Made by a program: the position numbers and the translations under genes
Shown: positions 33,068-41,967 of the stretch, one piece after another
Layout of the letters: every line of letters begins with the position of its first letter
How positions within the stretch are numbered: position 1 is the first letter of the stretch
Notes under the pieces: generated by a model
Database searches by the model: none
Told to the model about the DNA's origin: nothing
The model's input: only the letters and a program-made list of their open reading frames with translations
Source of the DNA: an uncultured Isoptericola sp.
GTDB taxonomy: Bacteria; Actinomycetota; Actinomycetes; Actinomycetales; Cellulomonadaceae
DNA length: 64,000 bases
Reading direction: 5' to 3'
Assembly (NCBI GenBank): GCA_947497265.1
Contig: CANMFP010000012.1
Location: forward strand, 34,483 to 98,482

Positions 33068-34015
33068 TCACTCGTCCCGCCCGTACTGCAGCTGCTTGAG
33101 CCGCTCGAGCGAGTCCTCGAGGAGGGTGCGGTTGGTGCGTTGCAGGTCCGCGATGACCAGCAGGGCGAGGCACAGCAGCGTGCCGACGAGCATCGCGCCG
33201 GCGAACACGAGGGACTGCACGTGGCCGCCGCCCTCGCCCTGGACGAAGTACACGAGGAACCGCACGGCGGGGATCGCCGACGCCAGGAAGAAGATGCCCG
33301 CCAGGGTGAGGAACACCAGGTGCGGACGGAACATGATCCAGCTCCGCACGATGGCGCGCGCCGAGCGCCCCATGTGCTGCCAGATGTTGCGGAACAGCCG
33401 GGACTCGCGGGTCTTGGGGTTGGTGGTCACCGGCACGGAGACGATGCGCAGGCCCTTGTTGCCGGCCTGGATGATGGTCTCCATCGTGTAGCTGAACTGG
33501 GTGACCACGTTGAGCCGCAGCAGCGCGTGGCGCGAGTACGCGCGGAACCCGCTGGCGGCGTCGGGCAGCCTGGCCTTGGCCGCGGCGCTGACCACCCGGC
33601 TGCCGACGCGCTGCATGCGCTTCTTGAACGGCGAGAAGTGCTCGATGGTGGCCGTCTGGCGGTCCCCGACCACGACGTCGGCCTCGCCGGCGACGATCGG
33701 CGCGACGAGGTCGGTGATGCGCTCGGACGGGTACTGGTTGTCGCCGTCGGTGTTGACCACCACGTCCGCGCCGTGGGCGAGCGCGTGGTCCACGCCGTCG
33801 CGGAACGAGCGGGCCAGGCCCATGGTGCGGGTGTGGCGGATCACGTGCTCGACGCCGAGGTTCCGGGCGACCTCCGCGGTGCCGTCCGTGGAGCCGTCGT
33901 CGATCACCAGGATTTCGACGCGGTCGAAGCCGGGCACCTCGCGCGGGATCGTGGCCAGCACGAGCGGCAGGGTCGTGGCCTCGTCGAGGCACGGGATCTG
34001 GACGACGAGCTTCAT
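33068..34015 (-). CDS. GT2 glycosyltransferase, dolichol-phosphate-mannose-synthase-like
   Basis: A 315-residue GT-A enzyme. The catalytic domain has VQIPCLDEATTLP, ILVIDDGSTDGTAEVA and the metal-binding DGDNQYP, in the pattern of polyprenyl-phosphate sugar synthases; ASGFRAYSR follows. Two or three C-terminal helices (about 225-285) anchor it. It probably loads a sugar onto polyprenyl phosphate for a surface polymer. The gene is separated from the GT4 gene by 126 bases with no visible feature. Confidence 0.9.
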   Translation of the reverse strand: MKLVVQIPCLDEATTLPLVLATIPREVPGFDRVEILVIDDGSTDGTAEVARNLGVEHVIRHTRTMGLARSFRDGVDHALAHGADVVVNTDGDNQYPSERITDLVAPIVAGEADVVVGDRQTATIEHFSPFKKRMQRVGSRVVSAAAKARLPDAASGFRAYSRHALLRLNVVTQFSYTMETIIQAGNKGLRIVSVPVTTNPKTRESRLFRNIWQHMGRSARAIVRSWIMFRPHLVFLTLAGIFFLASAIPAVRFLVYFVQGEGGGHVQSLVFAGAMLVGTLLCLALLVIADLQRTNRTLLEDSLERLKQLQYGRDE

Positions 34016-34094
34016 CGAGGCCCTTCGGTGGGACGACGGCGGCGCTGCGGTCAGCGCGGGAGCGCCGACGGCGCGAGTCTAACGACGCATACGG

Positions 34095-34867
34095 CTACGG
34101 GCCGTCGGCCGCACCGCGATCGAGCCGCATCCTGGCGAACCGAATGAGCTCACGGGCACGGAGGAGCCCTGCCTCGGCGCCGTCGACCCGGCCGACGATC
34201 TCCGGCCGGCGGCTGAGGACTCCGAACGCGTTGCTCAGGTGCTCCAGATCGCGGCTGCTCGAGCTCTCCAGCCCGTCGCCACGCTCGACCACCGAGAGGA
34301 GCGCGCACAGGTCGGTCAGGTGACGGTCACGGTGCCGGTCGAGCACCACGCCGTATGCAGCGGACTTGGCGACCAGGGCCGCGTGCAACGACGGCAGGTT
34401 CACGGTGCCGGCCCGCCCGGCAACGACGACGCGAACCGGCGACGACCGGTCCAGCGCCTGTTGTACGGCTGGGGAAGCGATCGTGGTCCCGCCGGTCACC
34501 CCTGTGCAACTCTTGGCGCGCGCGCCAAGAGTTGCCTCGCGATCAGCACGTCGATCTGCGCCCCGTCCGAGGTCACCCAACGGTGCTCGTGTCCACTGGG
34601 AGACCGGCCAGACGACTCGAATCCCAGATCGGTCAGCGCGGCGGTGAACTCACGCAGGATCCCTGGGCGTAATCGCACATCCAGTGCCGCATCGAGGTCC
34701 TCGGTCGCCCGGACCGGCGCGGTCCCCCGTGCGACGCAGTGAAGGATCACCATCTGGCCGCCCACGACCGCCCAGTGCGAGGGCATCCGCTCGTACAGGT
34801 CGAAGAGGAGGTGCCAGCCCGTCTCCGCAGCCGGTGTCTGCGGAGGGAGGCAGATGGCCTCGGTCAT
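34095..34867 (-). pseudogene. AbiEii-like nucleotidyltransferase toxin, frameshifted
   Basis: The first part (from 34867, starting MTEAICLPPQ) has the nucleotidyltransferase core VVGGQMVILH and TEDLDAALDV, with the GG and D-x-D pattern of type IV toxin AbiEii. After QIDVLIARQLL the frame runs to a stop at 34496. The rest of the fold (GVTGGTTIASPAVQQALDRS, LHAALVAKSAAYGVVL, DRHLTDLCALL) continues in another frame to the stop at 34095. The break coincides with a 30-bp perfect palindrome at 34506. The gene start overlaps the antitoxin stop by ATGA. Either a frameshift mutation or a palindrome insertion has inactivated it. Confidence 0.7.
34506..34535. repeat. 30-bp perfect palindrome inside the toxin gene
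   Basis: Two uninterrupted 15-base halves, GCAACTCTTGGCGCG and its exact complement, meet at 34520/34521. The sequence is unrelated to the other palindromes in the window. It sits at the point where the toxin reading frame changes. Confidence 0.85.
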
Positions 34868-35505
34868 GCCACGACCTCCGCGATGATCTCGAGCGCGCGC
34901 CGGTGCTCCCGACCGGGACCACGTTCGAGCAGGTCCGCGGCGACGACGAGCCGACCCACGCGCTCTGGTCGCTCCCGGGAAACGTGAAACACACAGTTCC
35001 CGGTGCCGGTCGGAGGAAGCAGGAGATGGTCGAGCCTGACCTCTTCGAAGTCGATATCCGCGACGTAGCCTTCGAACGCTCCGGAGCCGGTCAGCCGGGC
35101 CACCGGCGCACTGATACCGGAGGGGAGAATCCGTCGATCATCCGCCAGGCCGGCAGGAGCATGTGCGTCGAGCGTGACGGTGGTCGCCCGCGCAGCCATC
35201 CAGGACCGCAGCAGCGCGCCGGGGTCGGAGGTTTCTCTGAGCCGGTCCAGCAGGCCTCTCGCTCGGTAGGCATCACGCCGCTCCAACTCGGCGTCCTGGC
35301 CCTCCGCCATCGCGTCGAGCGCGAAGGCCATACGAGGGACGAGTGGGCGGGCGACCGGCCGAAACCTGTCGAGGCGAGAGGCATCGATGAGCCATGTGCT
35401 GTTGACCCGGCGCGCGGGGATCCGCGCCGCCGCCGCCAGCTGGCGCACTCGTTCGGCCGAGACACCTAACATCTCGGCCGCTTCAGCAACACCTACCTCG
35501 GCCAT
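34864..35505 (-). CDS. helix-turn-helix antitoxin-like protein
   Basis: A 213-residue protein. The first 45 residues are a MerR/excisionase-type helix-turn-helix (VAEAAEMLGVSAERVRQLA, then ARIPARRVNSTWLID). The middle and C-terminal parts are helical, ending in IDFEEVRLDHLLLPP and EHRRALEIIAEVVA. In type IV systems an AbiEi-like DNA-binding antitoxin precedes the AbiEii nucleotidyltransferase toxin, which is the layout here (4-base overlap). The ATG at 35505 matches the helix-turn-helix start. The toxin being broken means this gene may be a relic or act alone. Confidence 0.7.
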   Translation of the reverse strand: MAEVGVAEAAEMLGVSAERVRQLAAAARIPARRVNSTWLIDASRLDRFRPVARPLVPRMAFALDAMAEGQDAELERRDAYRARGLLDRLRETSDPGALLRSWMAARATTVTLDAHAPAGLADDRRILPSGISAPVARLTGSGAFEGYVADIDFEEVRLDHLLLPPTGTGNCVFHVSRERPERVGRLVVAADLLERGPGREHRRALEIIAEVVA

Positions 35506-35602
35506 GACAGCTAGTATTCCGGTATCGATAGGCGTCCTGTCAAGGCAACGGATCGAACCATCGGCGAGCACTCCGCCGGCCGACGTCGCGGAAAGTCAGG
35601 CA

Positions 35603-37225
35603 TCAGGCCGTGATGCGTGAGGTTCCACGACGTCGCCCAGCGCCACTGGCTGCCGCGCTCGCCAAGCGGGCCGCGGCGACCACCGCGGCCACCATCCCGA
35701 GGCCGACGACGGCCAGCACGACGCCGATCACCGGCGCGCTCAGCGGGCTCCACGCCGCCCAGCGCTCCCACGCGGCACCCACCGACTCCCCCGGCCCGCG
35801 ATACATCGCCTCGAACGCCCACACGAGCCCCGCGACGGCGGCGAGCACGGCCAGGCCGGTGGCGACGAGCACGGCCACGGCCACCGCCCGCTCCCGACGG
35901 CGGCACACCTGCCAGACGGCCACGGCGAGCAGCGCCGCGAGCGCCGTCAGCCCGCCGAACACGTACCGCCCCTGCAGCGCGACGAGCACGCCCGTCTCTG
36001 ACCAGCTCTTCACCGCGTTGACGATCACCCCGCCCGCCAGGCCGACGGGCAGCAGCGCGATCGTCAGGGAGCCGCGTCGCGCACCAGGCACGACGACGGC
36101 GATCAGCGTCACGAGGACCAGCAGCGTGGAACCGACCACCACCAGAGCGCCGGGCAGCCGGATCTCCAGCCAGGACAGGTTCCCGAAGAACGCCTGCGCG
36201 GTGCGCCCGAGGGCGTCGGAGAGCACCTGGTCCGCCGGCACCGGCGTCATCCCCGAGTAGTCGCGCGGCAGCCCGACCGGTTGCACCGCCCCGTCCACGA
36301 TCCAGTTGCGGGCCCACCACCAGCCGCCGACGGCGAAGGCGAGCGCCAGGGCGGCGAGGCCACGCACGCTCCGGGCCGCCGCCGTCGGCCCCGCTCGAGG
36401 ATGGTGCGGGCCGGGAGCGAGCAGGTAGGCGAGCGCGACGGTGGGGATGGCGAACGCGAGCATCACCTTGGTGAGCAGGCCGACACCCAGCGCCAGGCCG
36501 ATCGCGACGACGACGCGCCAGCGCAGGTCGCCCATGACGACGCGGGCGGCGAGACAGGTGACCACGGCGCCACCGAGCACCACGAGGGCGTCGTTGTTCG
36601 CGGAACCGAGGATGTGCCCCACCTGCGGGACCAGCATCGGGAACGGGGCGGCGACCAGCGCGGCGGAGCGGGACCCGGTGAGGCGGCGCGCCGTGGCCGC
36701 GGCGAGCGGGACGGTGGCGGCGAACAGGGCGACGTCGAGCAGCCGCAGGGTCAGCAGCGCGACGTCCCAGCGGGCGTCGGCCGTGCCGGTGGCGCGCAGC
36801 ACCGCCGCACCCAGGGCGTAGTAGGCGGGCGGATGCTGGGTCATCTGGTCGATGGTGGCGCTGGTGCCCGGGGCGGGCAGCGCGTTCTCTGCGCTGATGC
36901 GCACCCGCTCGTCGGCGGGCACGGGCGTGAGCTCGACGAACTGTGTCGCGTGGGCGCGGTACTGCCAACGTCCCGGCAGGTCGGCCGGGTAGGCGGCCTC
37001 GGCGACGGCCTGGTCGGTAAAGGGCGCGAAGTGCGCCTCCCCCGGAGCAGGCCAGCCGCCGCCGTACGCGATCCGGACCACGCTGTTGAGGTGGTTCTGC
37101 TCGTCCGGCGAGCGGAACCCGGGGGTCAGCACGGCCCAGGCCACGGCCCACAGCGCCACGGCGAGCGTCAGGACGGCGAGGGTGCGGCGGTAGGCACGCT
37201 CGCACGGCGGCGTGTCACGCGTCAC
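35603..37225 (-). CDS. DUF2142 polytopic membrane protein
   Basis: A 540-residue protein with about 11 predicted helices. The extracytoplasmic loop after helix 1 starts FRSPDEQNHLN, the P-x-x-P-D-E-x-x-H signature of DUF2142 (GT-C-like). QHPPAYYALGAA follows. GT-C relatives use polyprenyl-phosphate sugars on the outer face, which fits the surrounding surface-polymer genes, but no substrate is known for DUF2142. GTG start. It is followed only by the toxin-antitoxin locus, so it may be transcribed alone. Confidence 0.85.
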   Translation of the reverse strand: MTRDTPPCERAYRRTLAVLTLAVALWAVAWAVLTPGFRSPDEQNHLNSVVRIAYGGGWPAPGEAHFAPFTDQAVAEAAYPADLPGRWQYRAHATQFVELTPVPADERVRISAENALPAPGTSATIDQMTQHPPAYYALGAAVLRATGTADARWDVALLTLRLLDVALFAATVPLAAATARRLTGSRSAALVAAPFPMLVPQVGHILGSANNDALVVLGGAVVTCLAARVVMGDLRWRVVVAIGLALGVGLLTKVMLAFAIPTVALAYLLAPGPHHPRAGPTAAARSVRGLAALALAFAVGGWWWARNWIVDGAVQPVGLPRDYSGMTPVPADQVLSDALGRTAQAFFGNLSWLEIRLPGALVVVGSTLLVLVTLIAVVVPGARRGSLTIALLPVGLAGGVIVNAVKSWSETGVLVALQGRYVFGGLTALAALLAVAVWQVCRRRERAVAVAVLVATGLAVLAAVAGLVWAFEAMYRGPGESVGAAWERWAAWSPLSAPVIGVVLAVVGLGMVAAVVAAARLASAAASGAGRRRGTSRITA

Positions 37226-37393
37226 AGGGCCAGTGTGCCAGTCGACTGCGGCGGCCGGGCGGACCAGGACGACGCAAATGGTTCGGGAGGGGCGATGCGC
37301 TCATTCCGGCCCAGAATACACAAAGATTATCGGCTTGCGGGTGAAATTAGTCGGTCGGCGGGCAGGTGAATGGAGCCGATGCCACGCTGCCAA

Positions 37394-37408
37394 TGCAGTC
37401 AAACTGCA
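37394..37408. promoter_or_regulatory. inverted repeat in the leader of the P47-like genes
   Basis: TGCAGT and ACTGCA form a perfect 6-bp inverted repeat with a CAA spacer, 30 to 44 bases before the first P47-like start codon. The 212-base gap around it is richer in A and T than its surroundings (GAATACACAAAGATTATCG), so a promoter probably lies here. The repeat could be an operator. Confidence 0.35.
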
Positions 37409-37437
37409 CATCGATTCATGAGACAGGGGAAAACACC

Positions 37438-38994
37438 ATGAGCACCTCCACCGCCCCACCGTCGGCATTCGCCACGGCGGAGATCCTTCGGTACGACGAC
37501 GTCCGACCAGAAGTCTTCGTGCGTCGCGACGAGATTCCTCCGGCACTCCTCGCCGCCGAGGCCGACACCCTCGGCTGGGACTGCGTCAACGCCATCCGGC
37601 TGCCTCAGGTCAATGCCGCCCTGGCCGACTCGGGCGCCTCGCCCACCGAGTTCTCCACGACCGTCCAGGAGGGGTGGACCCTGTCGGGCACGTTCGGCCC
37701 GTGGTCGCTGACCCGCGGCGGCTCCGGTGCCATCATCTTCCTCCGGACGCCCCTGACCAGCGCACACATGACCTTCACGGGGACGGACGACCTGAACGTG
37801 ACGGACGGCAGGGCCACCGTGGCCATCAAGCTGCAGTACCTGCCGCAGCCTCCCGCCGGGTCGGGAACCGACGGCGAGCACCACGCCCGTGCCGGAGACA
37901 CCGGGGGTGTCGAGCAGTTCCTCGCCAGCTCTGTCGAGGCGCGTGCCGAGGACGACCCCGCCGTCGTCATCCAGGCGATCGACTACGGGACCGCCGAGCC
38001 CACCCCGCTCCAGAAGGCCCTGTTCTCCGAGGCCCTCTCCACCTGGTTCAACGCGAACCTCGACCAGTTCACGTATGTCTTCTCGGTGGTCAACATCAAT
38101 GCCCGAGCAGCGCAGGAGCAGTTTCAGTGGCTCAAGCCGACATACACCAGCTACGCATACTTCAACGGCCCGACGGACGAGGGCAGCTATTTCGGCGTCC
38201 TCAACCTCACGACCGGTCGTTCCGCGGACGGTCTGACGAATCAGCTGCCGCCATCGGCGATCCCGCCGGACTGCGACGGGTCGGTGCTCGTGTCGAACGA
38301 CCTGTTCCTGCGCGAGATGATCCTGCCCGGGCTCACGAAGTCGTTCACGCACGCCACCGAGTCCGACTTCACCTTGTCCCGGTCGGTCATCGAGTCCGTC
38401 AACGACATCACGATGGACGACATCACCGTCGACCTCATCAGCTACACCCCCGAGCTGCAGTCGTTCACCCTGCAGACGGTCGGTGACGAGATCCAGATCA
38501 ACACCAAGACCAAGGTGCACATCTCTCCCGGCATCGACGTCTTCATCACCGACGTCACCTACTACCGCATCGTCCTGGTGGACAAGGAAGGCGGCGGGCA
38601 GACCCTCAACTTCGTGCAGTCGCGAGACCCGAAGCGCAACCACTGGCTCGAGACCGCGACGTGGGTCATCGTCACCGAGATCATCATCGGCATCGCCGCC
38701 GCCGTGGCGGCCACGGTGGCGGGCAAGCTCATCCAGACGCTCGCTCGGCGGATCATCGCCATCGTCATCATCTCCGTCATCGCGGGGCTCGCGGCTGCGA
38801 CGCCGGAGATCATCGCCCGGGTCATGGAGGGCAAGGCCTCCTCAGCGCTGCCCTCCATCGGCGATCTCGTCATGGAGGCGTCGAGCGACGTCGCCTGGCC
38901 CGGTTCCAGCGGCTTCAAGCTCAAGGTGGCGCAGCTCAACGGGTCGTTCCAGCTCGGCGGTGACCTCGTCGTCATCAAGGGGTCCTCAGCGTGA
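37438..38994 (+). CDS. P47/OrfX-like TULIP-domain protein 1
   Basis: A 518-residue protein. After an N-terminal extension it reads TLGWDCVNAIRLPQVNAAL (GWD at 46-48), and then FGPWSLTRGGSGAIIFLRTP, the landmarks of the P47/OrfX2/OrfX3 (TULIP) family of botulinum-type toxin clusters. The middle is beta-rich. At about 400-460 comes a long hydrophobic stretch (WVIVTEIIIGIAAAVAATVA), then LPSIGDLVMEASSDVAWP and the closing LNGSFQLGG. There is no signal peptide. TULIP folds bind lipids or hydrophobic ligands; the role here is unknown. It overlaps the second copy by GTGA. First of three related, coupled genes. Confidence 0.75.
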   Translation: MSTSTAPPSAFATAEILRYDDVRPEVFVRRDEIPPALLAAEADTLGWDCVNAIRLPQVNAALADSGASPTEFSTTVQEGWTLSGTFGPWSLTRGGSGAIIFLRTPLTSAHMTFTGTDDLNVTDGRATVAIKLQYLPQPPAGSGTDGEHHARAGDTGGVEQFLASSVEARAEDDPAVVIQAIDYGTAEPTPLQKALFSEALSTWFNANLDQFTYVFSVVNINARAAQEQFQWLKPTYTSYAYFNGPTDEGSYFGVLNLTTGRSADGLTNQLPPSAIPPDCDGSVLVSNDLFLREMILPGLTKSFTHATESDFTLSRSVIESVNDITMDDITVDLISYTPELQSFTLQTVGDEIQINTKTKVHISPGIDVFITDVTYYRIVLVDKEGGGQTLNFVQSRDPKRNHWLETATWVIVTEIIIGIAAAVAATVAGKLIQTLARRIIAIVIISVIAGLAAATPEIIARVMEGKASSALPSIGDLVMEASSDVAWPGSSGFKLKVAQLNGSFQLGGDLVVIKGSSA

Positions 38995-40517
38995 CCGTCA
39001 CCTCCCCACCGCGGTACGCCGCGACCCGGCCCGGGGTGTTCGTGCCCCGGGCCGGGATCGCGCCGCAGACCCTGGCGGCCGAGGCAGGCACCCTCGGGTG
39101 GGACGTCGTCCACGCCATGCGCCTGCCGCAGGTGAACGAGACGCTGGCCGCGAGCGGACGCTGGCCCACCTCGTTGGCCCTCGAGATCCAGGACGGTTGG
39201 ACGATCGGTGGCGAGCTCGGCACCTGGCAGCTCGTGCGCGGCGGGTCCAACTCGATCCTCTTCGTCCGGGTCGCTCTGCGCACTGCCCGGATGAGCTTCC
39301 CGAACACGCCCGACCTGGCCGTCGAGGACGGGTGGGTGACGGTGGCCGTCAAGCTGCGCTACCTGCCGCAGCCGCCCTCCGGCGGCTCCCCGCCCGACGC
39401 CGCGACCGCGGTGGCCGACGACGGCGCAGACGACCGGTCGTTCCTCGCGACGCGCGCGACCTCCGACAATCCTGACGATCCGCCGGCCGTCATCCAGGCC
39501 GTCGGCTACGGGTCGGCGGTGCCGTCGCCGTTGCAGGCAGCGCTGTTCTCCGCGGCCCTGGGCAAGTGGTTCACCGCGAACCTGCACCTGTTCACGTACG
39601 TCTTCTGCGCACTCGACCTGAACACACGAGCCGCCCAGGGCGACTTCCAGTGGCTCAGGCCGACGTGGACGGGTTACGCCTACGCCAACGGGTCGGACGA
39701 CGACAACAGCTGCTTCGGCGTCCTGACGATGACGTGCGGGAATTCTCCGGGCGGCCGGATCAACCAGCTCGCCCCCACTGCGGTCCCGCCGTCGTGCACG
39801 GCATCCGTGCTGATCTCCCAGGACAGCTTTCTGCAGCATCTGATGGTCCCTGGACTCACTCGGGCGTTGGACGGCACCACGGTCGAGGACTTCGAGCTGG
39901 CCTCGGGAACGGTGCGCATCACCCGAACGGTGGATCTCGACGAGGTGAAGTCCGGCGGGCGCACCTACCGTCCAGAGCTGAAGGAGCTGGAGCTGCAGGT
40001 GGTCGGCGACGAGCTGCAGATGCACTCGGTGGTGCAGACCACCGTGGCACCGGGGATCCGGTCACTCGTCGACGCGCGCGACTTCTTCCGGATCACGCTG
40101 GTCGACCGACCGGACGGCGGCCAGACCTTGAGCTTCATGCCTTCGCGGGACTCCGAGCGCAACGAGTACACGCAGAAGGAGAAGTGGGCGGAGATCACCG
40201 AGACGATCGTGGCGATCCTCGGCGCGGTGGCGGCGATCGTCGCCGCCATCGTGATCCCCGGTGCCGGAGCGGCCATCGCCGCGGTGCTGATCATCGGGCT
40301 GGTCGCCGGGCTCGCAGCCGCCACACCGTCACTCATCGCGGCGGTCGCCGGCGGTGACGCGGCGGCGACGCTGCCGAGCATCGGCGATCTCGTGCTCGAG
40401 TGCACCACCGACATCCACTGGCCGGAGTCGTCCGGACTGACCCTGACCAGCGCCGAGCTGAACGGGTCGCTGCAGCTCGGCGGCAGACAGACCACACCCG
40501 GGGAGACCTTCCGATGA
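38991..40517 (+). CDS. P47/OrfX-like TULIP-domain protein 2
   Basis: A 508-residue paralogue of the preceding protein: TLGWDVVHAMRLPQVNETL (GWD at 36-38), ELGTWQLVRGGSNSILFVR, and the same C-terminal series, with a hydrophobic region (ILGAVAAIVAAIVIPGAGAA), LPSIGDLVLECTTDIHWP and LNGSLQLGG. Residues between the landmarks are well conserved in the pair (about 50% identity by eye). GTG start overlapping the previous stop, and ATGA overlap with the third gene, so one transcript encodes all three at related levels. The role is unknown beyond the family. Confidence 0.75.
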   Translation: MTVTSPPRYAATRPGVFVPRAGIAPQTLAAEAGTLGWDVVHAMRLPQVNETLAASGRWPTSLALEIQDGWTIGGELGTWQLVRGGSNSILFVRVALRTARMSFPNTPDLAVEDGWVTVAVKLRYLPQPPSGGSPPDAATAVADDGADDRSFLATRATSDNPDDPPAVIQAVGYGSAVPSPLQAALFSAALGKWFTANLHLFTYVFCALDLNTRAAQGDFQWLRPTWTGYAYANGSDDDNSCFGVLTMTCGNSPGGRINQLAPTAVPPSCTASVLISQDSFLQHLMVPGLTRALDGTTVEDFELASGTVRITRTVDLDEVKSGGRTYRPELKELELQVVGDELQMHSVVQTTVAPGIRSLVDARDFFRITLVDRPDGGQTLSFMPSRDSERNEYTQKEKWAEITETIVAILGAVAAIVAAIVIPGAGAAIAAVLIIGLVAGLAAATPSLIAAVAGGDAAATLPSIGDLVLECTTDIHWPESSGLTLTSAELNGSLQLGGRQTTPGETFR

Positions 40518-41821
40518 ACCTGCACGGCTGGGACACCGCGTTCGCCCTTGATCTCGCCCGGGTGAACGACGCGCTCGCTCGCGGGAACGATGCGCTGCTG
40601 ATCGACTTCGCCGTGGACGATCCCGACGGTCTGCAGATCCGGGCCGGTGGATCGTTCGGCCACTGGCAGATCGCCGAGGGTGGTTCCGGGCAGTTCGTCA
40701 CGCTGCGGCTGCCGATCATCGAGGGTTGGCTCGAGCTCACCGCTCAGGAGGCGCATCGCGTCGACCTCACCGGGCTGGTGTTCGTCGCGAGCGTGGCACT
40801 CGACCTGGTCTCGTCGGAGGCGTCTGAGGTACGAGACCTGTGCTTTGACATCTCGAAAGCCGGCACGATCGGTCAGGATCCGACACCCGGCGCCATCACT
40901 CCGATCCGGATCGACGATCCTGACGACCGTCTGGATGACGTCGAGACCGCGCTGCTGGCGGCAGGGTTGGCAGGCGACCTCGCCGCGCGGAGCGAGCAGA
41001 TCTCGTTCGTGTTCGCCACGGTCAATCTCGTGCCTCCGGCGTCGGAGTCGTGGCTGACGCCGGTCCGGTCGGCGTTCGCCTACGCCGACCGTAGCGACGG
41101 CTCCGGGGGTGCGCTGGTCATCCTCAGCGTCACGAGCGACCGGACGATCACCGACCTGCCGCGCTCGGTGGATCCGGCACTGCTGGCCTCGGAGCACGAG
41201 GCAGCGTTCGCGTTCTCCACGGCGCTGCTGCTGGAGCACGTCATCATGCCGGCGCTGCCGGACGCGTTCGGCCACGGCGCATCGGCGGCGAGCTTCTACT
41301 ACGACGCGGCGTCCGGACGGGTCGTCAACACGACGACCTTGGACATGGCGTCGGTGCGCGAGGGCCTGATCGACTACTACCCGAAGATCCGGACGATCTC
41401 GTTCGGTGTGTCGGGCACCGGCCTCGACGTCGACGTCGCGCAAGGCACGTGCGACCTCAAGCTCGGCATCTCCATGACCTTCTCGGTGCGTTCGGTCAAC
41501 AAGATCGGCTTCGACGCCGCGTCGAAGGGTCTGGTCTTCCGACCCGACGACTCGCCGGAGAGCCACCACTCGGCCGACATCCCCTGGTGGTTCTGGATAG
41601 GCGGCCCGCTGGTGCGGCTGATCGTCGAGGTCGTGGTGCGCGTCATCGCCAACGGCCTGGCCGGGTCCTTGACGTCGGCGATGAAGAACGTCCTCTCCCC
41701 CGCGCAGAACCCGCCGACGTCGATCCAGTGGCGAGACACCGCCGACCTGGAGATCGCCACGGCCTGGGTGGACGGCAACTTCGTCATGCAGGGGGACTTT
41801 GCTCGCACCGAGGATCTCTAG
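40514..41821 (+). CDS. P47/OrfX-like TULIP-domain protein 3 (shorter, divergent)
   Basis: The most divergent member, 435 residues. It begins directly at the domain, MNLHGWDTAFALDLARVNDAL (GWD at 5-7), and continues with GSFGHWQIAEGGSGQFVTLRLP. The C-terminal hydrophobic part is short and Trp-rich (DIPWWFWIGGPLVRLIVEVV), and the final block reads WVDGNFVMQGD in place of LNGSFQLGG. The three gene copies therefore differ as the OrfX proteins of toxin loci do, which suggests specialised subunits. There is no further coding sequence of this family after it; 41822-41967 looks non-coding. Confidence 0.7.
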   Translation: MNLHGWDTAFALDLARVNDALARGNDALLIDFAVDDPDGLQIRAGGSFGHWQIAEGGSGQFVTLRLPIIEGWLELTAQEAHRVDLTGLVFVASVALDLVSSEASEVRDLCFDISKAGTIGQDPTPGAITPIRIDDPDDRLDDVETALLAAGLAGDLAARSEQISFVFATVNLVPPASESWLTPVRSAFAYADRSDGSGGALVILSVTSDRTITDLPRSVDPALLASEHEAAFAFSTALLLEHVIMPALPDAFGHGASAASFYYDAASGRVVNTTTLDMASVREGLIDYYPKIRTISFGVSGTGLDVDVAQGTCDLKLGISMTFSVRSVNKIGFDAASKGLVFRPDDSPESHHSADIPWWFWIGGPLVRLIVEVVVRVIANGLAGSLTSAMKNVLSPAQNPPTSIQWRDTADLEIATAWVDGNFVMQGDFARTEDL

Positions 41822-41967
41822 CCCGACGCCGGGGCGACCACCTCGAGCGGCCAGCACCGGGACGTCGGCCGCGCCGAAAGCCCTCCGTCCCTGCTGGTCA
41901 GCACCTTCGGGACGGGCGGCCCACTCCGGCTCTCGGTGGCGAAGGACGCGCTGCCCGGCTGACCTCG

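Noticed and set aside
41822..41967. Remnant of a fourth P47-like gene
   Set aside because: No frame shows the GWD, GGSG or LNGSF landmarks; the stretch looks non-coding.
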